Below are positions 1 through 4,512 of a DNA stretch of 5,880 bases, in pieces. The notes under the pieces are model-generated. The model was not told the origin of the DNA, made no database searches, and saw only the letters and a list, made by a program, of their open reading frames with translations. The stretch covers positions 1 to 5,880 of the forward strand of contig DZCT01000327.1 in assembly GCA_022736535.1 (NCBI GenBank), in the 5' to 3' direction. Positions within the stretch are counted from its first letter, which is position 1, and every line of letters starts with the position of its first letter. This stretch comes from Desulfatirhabdium butyrativorans. GTDB taxonomy: Bacteria > Desulfobacterota > Desulfobacteria > Desulfobacterales > JAIFKL01. Made by a program: the position numbers and the translations under genes.

Positions 1-231
1 AGCAATACTGCTTTTTATTCATCATTATAACGCTGTGATCAGAAAGGAAATCACCGATACTATATGACTACCCTTTTTTGCCATGTTTTTATCCTGCCTT
101 TTATTTTAACCTATTTATTTTAAATAAAAATTAATTGATGTTATTCTGAATGCAACGAAGAATTTAAGGGGTGACAGAGAATAGACTTTATCGGAAATAA
201 GAATCTGAATTTCATTTAAAAATGCAATTTC
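1..231. other. AT-rich non-coding stretch downstream of the gene cluster
   Basis: No gene that I can support lies in this stretch, which is clearly richer in A and T than the coding DNA to the right. It contains one degraded inverted copy of the family A repeat core (137-165, listed separately). From about 230 onward, sequence such as CTCACCAAGAGCGC looks like a decayed form of the family A unit. A 19-codon minus-strand reading frame (25-84) is the only start codon with a plausible upstream purine run, and it is too short to call. I see no clear promoter or intrinsic terminator. Confidence 0.5.
137..165 (-). repeat. Degenerate inverted copy of the family A repeat core
   Basis: This 29-base stretch reads ATTCTGAATGCAACGAAG in its centre. 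It is the reverse complement of the family A core at 440-467 (TTCACTGCGTTCAGAATGAC), with 24 of 29 positions matching by eye. It lies in the opposite orientation to the other copies in the window and looks older. It marks the left limit of the recognisable repeat field. Confidence 0.55.
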
Positions 232-290
232 TCACCAAGAGCGCAACACAAAGCTTTGTTTATAAAAAATCTTCTCTGCGAACTTAGCGC

Positions 291-320
291 CTTTGCGAGA
301 AAATTTTGTTTCTCGCAAAG
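291..320. repeat. Stem-loop of repeat unit 1
   Basis: The arms CTTTGCGAGAAA (291-302) and TTTCTCGCAAAG (309-320) are perfect reverse complements over 12 bp, around the 6-base loop ATTTTG. Read on the minus strand, a run of six Ts lies about 20 bases beyond the stem (near 263-269). That is too far for a standard intrinsic terminator, but the structure could still protect a 3' end of mRNA from the upstream genes. Confidence 0.75.
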
Positions 321-389
321 AACGCAGAGAACGCATAAGAGATTCTTCACTCCGTTCAGAATGACATCTTTTCTTTGCGAACTTAGCGC

Positions 390-419
390 CTTTGCGAGAA
401 ACTTTTATTTCTCGCAAAG
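390..419. repeat. Stem-loop of repeat unit 2
   Basis: The same 12-bp arms as in unit 1 (390-401 and 408-419) enclose a different 6-base loop, CTTTTA. The stem is identical while the loop has changed, which suggests that the pairing itself is conserved. On the minus strand this hairpin lies about 110 bases after the stop codon of the small gene and has no T-run directly after it, so it is not a typical terminator. Confidence 0.75.
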
Positions 420-439
420 AACGCAGAGAACGCAAAGAA

Positions 440-519
440 GATTCTTCACTGCGTTCAGAATGACATCTTTTCTTTGCGGCCCGGGCTAAAATCAGATGCG
501 GACTTTGCGAGAAACTTTT
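440..519. repeat. 80-bp direct repeat, left copy, just past the stop of the small gene
   Basis: These 80 bases recur at 869-948 in the same orientation with a single mismatch (G at 501, A at 930). The element contains the family A core, the palindrome GCCCGGGC (479-486) and one arm (503-514) of the family A stem. Its right end lies 7 bases beyond the TAA stop of the minus-strand gene at 527-808, so in mRNA it would be the start of that gene's 3' region. Confidence 0.9.
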
Positions 520-526
520 ATTTCCC

Positions 527-808
527 TTACCCTTTGACTCTCCTGAGTTCGACTTTCACTTTGTTCACACCGTTCGGGCATTCCCACACCTGCACATCCG
601 GATTGCTGAAGGCAGGAAATGTGCCGCCGAATTGTAGCGTCTGTATCCATCCGAGAATGTTGTGATAGAAAAGTCCGCAAAATTCGCCGCATTTATGCGT
701 GCTGACTTCAAACTCATCTCCGACATTCATTCCGATGGTACAGTCGCCTTTTTTGTCAATAATCTTTGCCACAACCTTGTTTCCGATACTGGGATACTTT
801 ACTGCCAT
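527..808 (-). CDS. TIGR04076 family small cysteine-containing protein, function unknown
   Basis: This encodes a complete 93-residue protein. The pattern KKGDC near the start (C23), a central GDEFEV (30-35), a CGEFCG segment (C40, C44), the segment LQFGGTFPAF (58-67), ECPNG (C77) and a closing VELRRV fits the uncharacterised TIGR04076 family, whose members are about this length. That assignment is from memory of the family pattern. The protein is soluble, with no signal peptide or membrane segment. The four cysteines could bind a metal or Fe-S cluster or form disulfides, but I see no standard CxxC ferredoxin motif. The start is supported by a strong GGAG seven bases upstream. It lies 144 bases after the hdrA-like gene on the same strand and may be co-transcribed with it, though the gap is filled with repeat DNA. 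No catalytic function can be assigned. Confidence 0.85.
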   Translation of the reverse strand: MAVKYPSIGNKVVAKIIDKKGDCTIGMNVGDEFEVSTHKCGEFCGLFYHNILGWIQTLQFGGTFPAFSNPDVQVWECPNGVNKVKVELRRVKG

Positions 809-812
809 TTTT

Positions 813-821
813 CTTCTCCTT
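813..821 (-). promoter_or_regulatory. Ribosome binding site of the TIGR04076 gene
   Basis: Read on the minus strand, AAGGAGAAG precedes the ATG at 808-806, with seven bases between GGAG and the start codon. This near-ideal site fixes the start. Repeat-like sequence (TTTCTCACAAAG, 830-841) begins about eight bases further upstream. Confidence 0.85.
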
Positions 822-829
822 TTTTTGAA

Positions 830-948
830 TTTCTCACAAAGTTTGTCTCTCGCAAAGAGCGCATAAGAGATTCTTCACTGCGTTCAGAATGACATCTTTT
901 CTTTGCGGCCCGGGCTAAAATCAGATGCGAACTTTGCGAGAAACTTTT
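830..948. repeat. Family A repeat filling the spacer between the hdrA-like gene and the small gene
   Basis: The 144-base spacer is almost wholly repeat. Two direct near-copies of a stem arm (TTTCTCACAAAG at 830-841 and TCTCTCGCAAAG at 847-858) are followed by the 80-bp element at 869-948, which matches 440-519 at 79 of 80 positions. Compared with unit 2, about nine bases are missing around 858-860. The element ends 4 bases beyond the TAA of the hdrA-like gene. I found no convincing promoter for the small gene here, so read-through from upstream is the simplest assumption. Confidence 0.85.
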
Positions 949-952
949 TCTC

Positions 953-3900
953 TTAAACAGCTTCAATCATCGCAAAAATCTGGTCATTGTCAAAACCCTT
1001 GAGTCCGATGGCGCCGGAGCGGCACGAGGCAACGCACAGTCCGCAGCCTTTGCACAATGCCGGATTGATCTGCGCTTTTCCGGCAAAAAACCGGGCGTCT
1101 GCGGCAATAAACGAGGGCGCGGAATACGGGCATATAGACACGCAGACCCCGCAACTGCTGCAAACCATCGGATTCACCGACGCCACTTCGCCGCTGGTGA
1201 AAATCTTCTTTCTTGCCAGAAGCGTGATGGCTCTCGATGCTGCCGCTTTTCCCTGCGCCACGGATTCGTCAATGGATTTGGGATAATGCGCCAGACCGCA
1301 GAGAAATACGCCGTCTGTGGCAAATTCCGAGGGACCCAGTTTGGCATGACGCTCCACAAAGAAACCGTCGTCGTTCATCGGCACTTTGAAGAACTGCGCC
1401 AACTGCTCATCCCGATACGGCACAATCGCAGATGCCAGCGTAAGAATATCCGTCTCGATTTCAAGCGGACGCCCCAGCACATGGTCAATCACCCTGACCG
1501 CAAGCCTGCCGTCTTTCAGCATGACCTGCGGCTTTCGGTCGAGACTGTAGCGGATGAAAATCACGCCGCTTTTGCGGGCTTCCTTGTAAATCATCTCACG
1601 CTCGCCGTAGGTTCTGATGTCCCGGTACAGGATATATACGCTCATATCCGGGTTCCGGCGTTTAAATTCCAGCGCATTTTCAATCGAATGCGTACAGCAG
1701 ACCCGTGAGCAGTAGGGACGTTCCGGTTCTCTGGAACCCACGCACTGAATAAATACCGCTGTTTTCATGTCCTTGAGAACCGGATCGTTGCCGATGAACA
1801 TCCGGTCAAGTTCCAGACTGGTCACAATCCGGGAATCTTCGCCGTAGCGGTATTCATCAGGGCGGCGTTCCGACGCGCCCGTGGCAATGACGGCAACGCC
1901 GTGTTCGACAGCCGTTTCAACGCCCGCGCCCGATACAAGCTTGGATTTGAAATTCCCGACAAATCCCTCCAACGCTTTCAGGGTCGTATCTGCATGAACA
2001 TGGATATTTTTCTGATTCCGCACATCCGCCGCAATACCGGCAAGCAGTTGCTGAATGTCTTCTCCCATCCATGTCTTGTAGAGATGTTTTGCCTGTCCGC
2101 CCAGCCCGGCTTCTCTTTCCACAAGATGCGTTTCAAAGCCCTGTTTAGCAAGACTCAGCGCAGCGGTCATTCCGGAGATGCCGCCGCCGATGACCAATGC
2201 GCCCTGATGAACATTCAGTTCCGTTTCCTTCAGCGGCTCTTTGAGCGCGACTTTCTGCACTGCCATGCGAACAAGGTCTTTTGCCTTCTGGGTGGCAATC
2301 TCAGGATTGTTCTTATGCACCCAGGAGTCATGATTCCGGATGTTCACCATCTCGAAAAGATATTTGTTCAGACCCGCATTGAGCAAAGTTTCCTGAAACA
2401 GCGGCTCATGGGTTTTGGGCGTACACGCGGCAACAATGATACGGTTCAGATTGTTCGTCTTGATAATCTGACTCATGGTTTCCTGCGTGTCCTGAGAGCA
2501 GGTGTACATATTATCCGAAACATATTCCACAAAAGGCAGCGTGGCAGCATAATCTCTGACAGTGGGAACATTCACCACGCCGGAGATGTTGATGCCGCAT
2601 CTGCACACAAAAACGCCGATCCGGGGCCGCTCGTTGGTGACATTGACTTCCGGAATGATTTCCTTTATCTTTGTCAGCGTGTTTCTTGCCGGCGCGAGAA
2701 TTTCTCCGGCAGCGGCAGCCGCCGCGCTGGCATCCACAACGGACTGCGGAATGTCTTTGGGACCCTGAAACGCGCCGCAGACAAAAATGCCGTCTCTTGA
2801 TGTGGCGACCGGCATCGCGGAAGAGGTTTTGCAGAAATTGCCTTCGGTGAGTTCAATGCCGAGAGATTTGGCAAGGGCAACGGTTTCCGGGTTGGTCTCA
2901 AAGCCGACGGAAAGCACGATCATGTCGAATATCTCGGTTTTGATTTCTCCGTTTTCGTCCGCAAAACGGATTTCCAGATCATCCGTGCCGGGAACCGGAT
3001 TTACGGTGTGGACGCGGCTGCGGATAAAACGCACGCCCTGTTTTTTGGCATTCTCGTAATATCTTTCAAAATCCTTTCCGTAAGTCCGCATGTCCATGAA
3101 AAAGACCGCGCAATCCAAATCTGCGCCCGAGTGTTCTTTGGCAATGACCGATTCTTTGATTGCGTACATGCAGCAGACCGAGGAGCAGTAGGAATGATCG
3201 CATTTGTTGATGTCTCTGGAACCCACGCACTGAAACCATGCGATTTTCTTCGGCTCTTTATGATCCGACAGCCTTGCCAAATGCCCCATTGTGGGACCCG
3301 AGGCGGAAAGAATCCGCTCAAACTCCATTGCGGTAACGACATTGGGGTGTTCGGCGTAGCTGTAGTTGTCGAACTTTGAAGGATCAAAGGGCGTGAATCC
3401 GGGCGACAGAATGATCGCGCCGACATTCAGTTCCACAATCTCATCCTGCATGGAATGGTCAATGGCGTTCACGCCGCAAAATTCCGTACAGACCTTGCAG
3501 CCCCCGGTTTTGAAGTGCATACACACGGAGCGGTCAATCGCGGGCGTGTTGGGAACGGCCTGGGCATACGGCACATAAACCGGCTTTCTGCCTTTGAGTC
3601 CCATGTCGTATTCAGACGGAATGAGCTTGGGACTGTGCTTGGTAATCTCTTTTCGGATTTTTTCCAGCGTGATATGTCCGGTGGGACATACGGACGCGCA
3701 CGCGCCGCAAGCCATGCAGATGTCAGTCTGAAGATGAAAAGGCGTGTCCACCTTCATCTCCACGCCGCGCCCGGTGAGGCTGATGACGCTGTTGCCCATG
3801 CGCTGACACATCCGGGTGCAGAGACCGCAGAGAATGCAGTCATCGCCTTCTTTTTTAAAGCGAGGCTCTTTGATGCCGTATTTTGCCGCCAGCTTCTGTA

Positions 3901-4204
3901 TGACCGGCACATCCGGACACCGGGCAAGCAGCATTTCCACAATCAGCTTGCGCCCCTGATGAACAGGTTCCGAGTCGGTTTTGACCTCCATGCCTTCCCA
4001 TATCGGGTAGTTGCACGAGGTGACAAAACGGCTGCGTCTTCCGTCAAACAGCTCCACCGTGCAGAGACGACACATGCCCGCCGGCTCCAACGCTTTGTGA
4101 TGGCAAAGGGTGGGGATTTCCACCCCGTATTTTTCAGCTACTTGGAGAATATACTGTCCTTCTTCTCCCTGAACTGTTTTTCCGTTAAGCTTGAAACTAA
4201 TCAT
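953..4204 (-). CDS. hdrA: HdrA-like electron-transfer flavoprotein: tandem HdrA fusion with NuoG-type ferredoxin head
   Basis: This complete 1083-residue cytoplasmic protein is much longer than a single HdrA of roughly 650 residues. Domains in order: [2Fe-2S] ferredoxin (C34, C45, C48, C64); a [4Fe-4S] motif (C123, C126, C129, C133); an HdrA-type inserted ferredoxin with C163, C166, C169, C173 and C228, C236, C239, C243, linked by VYVPYAQAVP; the C-terminal half of a thioredoxin-reductase-like domain with QCVGSRD (325-331) and the FAD-tail motif GIFVCGAFQGPKD (472-484). A second HdrA unit follows: an N-domain with CRCG and ACTPKTHEPLF (C534, C536, C569, C594), the FAD fingerprint IGGGISG (672-678), QCVGSRE (820-826), FAD tail 965-992, then a C-terminal 2x[4Fe-4S] ferredoxin (C1015-C1025 and C1051-C1061). 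Its family role is FAD-based electron transfer or bifurcation between NADH, ferredoxin and a disulfide or similar acceptor. The upstream nuoF-like gene is the likely NADH partner. BamE of class II benzoyl-CoA reductase and NADH-linked HdrA are alternatives within the same superfamily. The symbol denotes the family only. Confidence 0.9.
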   Translation of the reverse strand: MISFKLNGKTVQGEEGQYILQVAEKYGVEIPTLCHHKALEPAGMCRLCTVELFDGRRSRFVTSCNYPIWEGMEVKTDSEPVHQGRKLIVEMLLARCPDVPVIQKLAAKYGIKEPRFKKEGDDCILCGLCTRMCQRMGNSVISLTGRGVEMKVDTPFHLQTDICMACGACASVCPTGHITLEKIRKEITKHSPKLIPSEYDMGLKGRKPVYVPYAQAVPNTPAIDRSVCMHFKTGGCKVCTEFCGVNAIDHSMQDEIVELNVGAIILSPGFTPFDPSKFDNYSYAEHPNVVTAMEFERILSASGPTMGHLARLSDHKEPKKIAWFQCVGSRDINKCDHSYCSSVCCMYAIKESVIAKEHSGADLDCAVFFMDMRTYGKDFERYYENAKKQGVRFIRSRVHTVNPVPGTDDLEIRFADENGEIKTEIFDMIVLSVGFETNPETVALAKSLGIELTEGNFCKTSSAMPVATSRDGIFVCGAFQGPKDIPQSVVDASAAAAAAGEILAPARNTLTKIKEIIPEVNVTNERPRIGVFVCRCGINISGVVNVPTVRDYAATLPFVEYVSDNMYTCSQDTQETMSQIIKTNNLNRIIVAACTPKTHEPLFQETLLNAGLNKYLFEMVNIRNHDSWVHKNNPEIATQKAKDLVRMAVQKVALKEPLKETELNVHQGALVIGGGISGMTAALSLAKQGFETHLVEREAGLGGQAKHLYKTWMGEDIQQLLAGIAADVRNQKNIHVHADTTLKALEGFVGNFKSKLVSGAGVETAVEHGVAVIATGASERRPDEYRYGEDSRIVTSLELDRMFIGNDPVLKDMKTAVFIQCVGSREPERPYCSRVCCTHSIENALEFKRRNPDMSVYILYRDIRTYGEREMIYKEARKSGVIFIRYSLDRKPQVMLKDGRLAVRVIDHVLGRPLEIETDILTLASAIVPYRDEQLAQFFKVPMNDDGFFVERHAKLGPSEFATDGVFLCGLAHYPKSIDESVAQGKAAASRAITLLARKKIFTSGEVASVNPMVCSSCGVCVSICPYSAPSFIAADARFFAGKAQINPALCKGCGLCVASCRSGAIGLKGFDNDQIFAMIEAV

Positions 4205-4212
4205 AAAATAAC

Positions 4213-4222
4213 AACTCCTTTT
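4213..4222 (-). promoter_or_regulatory. Ribosome binding site of the hdrA-like gene, lying inside a repeat unit
   Basis: Read on the minus strand, AAAAGGAGTT precedes the ATG at 4204-4202, with ten bases between GGAG and the start codon. The same sequence preceded by GC occurs again at 4380-4390 and 4443-4453 within the tandem repeat, where no start codon follows closely. The functional site is therefore either derived from a repeat unit or the source that was copied into the repeats. Confidence 0.8.
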
Positions 4223-4235
4223 GCCCCCTCCGCTC

Positions 4236-4304
4236 TGTCATTTCGAGCGGAGCGAGAAATCTTCTCTTCCGACACAAAGATTTCTCCCTTCGGTCGAAAT
4301 GACA
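4236..4304. repeat. Large inverted repeat (family B) upstream of the hdrA-like gene
   Basis: The 28-base core at 4236-4263 is followed, after a 13-base loop, by an inverted copy at 4277-4304. Arms match at 25 of 28 positions, with three internal mismatches. In minus-strand mRNA this would form a long hairpin ending 13 bases before the ribosome binding site of the hdrA-like gene. It has no T-run after it, so it is not a standard terminator. It could act as an mRNA stability or processing element or affect access to the ribosome binding site. Confidence 0.8.
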
Positions 4305-4339
4305 ATACGCGGAGCGTGGGAACCGTTTTTCTGTGTTCC

Positions 4340-4493
4340 TGTCATTTCGAGCGGAGCGAGAAATCTTTAGCGGAGCGAGAACTCCTTTTGCTCTCTCTGC
4401 TCTGTCATTTCGAGCGGAGCGAGAAATCTTTAGCGAAGTGAGAACTCCTTTTGCTCTCTCTGCTCTGTCATTTCGAGCGGAGCGAGAAATCTT
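4340..4493. repeat. Family B tandem repeat, 63-bp period
   Basis: Identical 28-base cores (central part TTTCGAGCGGAGCGAGAAAT) start at 4340, 4403 and 4466, an exact 63-base period. The two full units differ at only two positions (AGCGGAGCGAG versus AGCGAAGTGAG). The third is cut off after the core. A fourth identical core lies at 4236, and both it and the tandem units are preceded by AACTCCTTTTG. Near-identity of the units points to recent duplication or homogenisation. The 308-base gap between the two large genes is almost entirely this material. Repeats with this core are widespread in anaerobic and environmental bacterial genomes, to my recollection. Confidence 0.9.
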
Positions 4494-4512
4494 TTCCGCA
4501 TTACCCGGCAAT

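Larger units (their letters stand above)
278..519. repeat. Family A tandem repeat array, 99-bp period
   Basis: Two units (278-376 and 377-475) follow each other with an exact 99-base period and match at about 93 of 99 positions. A third, incomplete unit starts at 476. In it the segment AACTTAGCGC is replaced by a longer segment containing the palindrome GCCCGGGC, and it ends a few bases past the stop codon of the neighbouring gene. Each full unit contains a 12-bp stem-loop and a core ending in TTCAGAATGACATC. The period is a multiple of three, so the array stays open in several frames and gives spurious arginine- and phenylalanine-rich reading frames. This resembles dispersed intergenic repeats of REP/BIME type. 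No transposase accompanies it. Confidence 0.85.

Noticed and set aside
25..84. 19-codon minus-strand frame with a hydrophobic tail and an AGGA six to eight bases upstream
   Set aside because: It is too short to support, has in-frame stops directly after, and resembles nothing recognisable. It could be a remnant of a gene start, but nothing shows this.
291..320. Intrinsic terminator of the gene cluster
   Set aside because: The stem is strong, but the only T-run on the minus strand lies about 20 bases beyond it, so the standard terminator layout is not met.
232..489. Open frames of 67 and 77 codons on both strands
   Set aside because: Both are translations of the 99-bp family A repeats, with internally repeated low-complexity peptides and no ribosome binding site.
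278..519. Possible CRISPR array
   Set aside because: The 99-bp units are repeated along their whole length, with no unique spacers between short repeats, and no cas gene is present.
1901..2800. 299-codon plus-strand frame
   Set aside because: It is a shadow of the hdrA-like gene, with no recognisable domain and no ribosome binding site.
3455..4441. 328-codon plus-strand frame opposite the hdrA-like gene and the repeats
   Set aside because: It is antisense to a clearly conserved protein and continues into repeat DNA. Its histidine- and arginine-rich composition is typical of a shadow frame.
4197..4511. 104-codon minus-strand frame filling the gap between the two large genes
   Set aside because: It is the 63-bp repeat read in an open frame (period divisible by three), begins with a TTG without a ribosome binding site, and gives a repetitive arginine-rich peptide seen wherever this repeat occurs.
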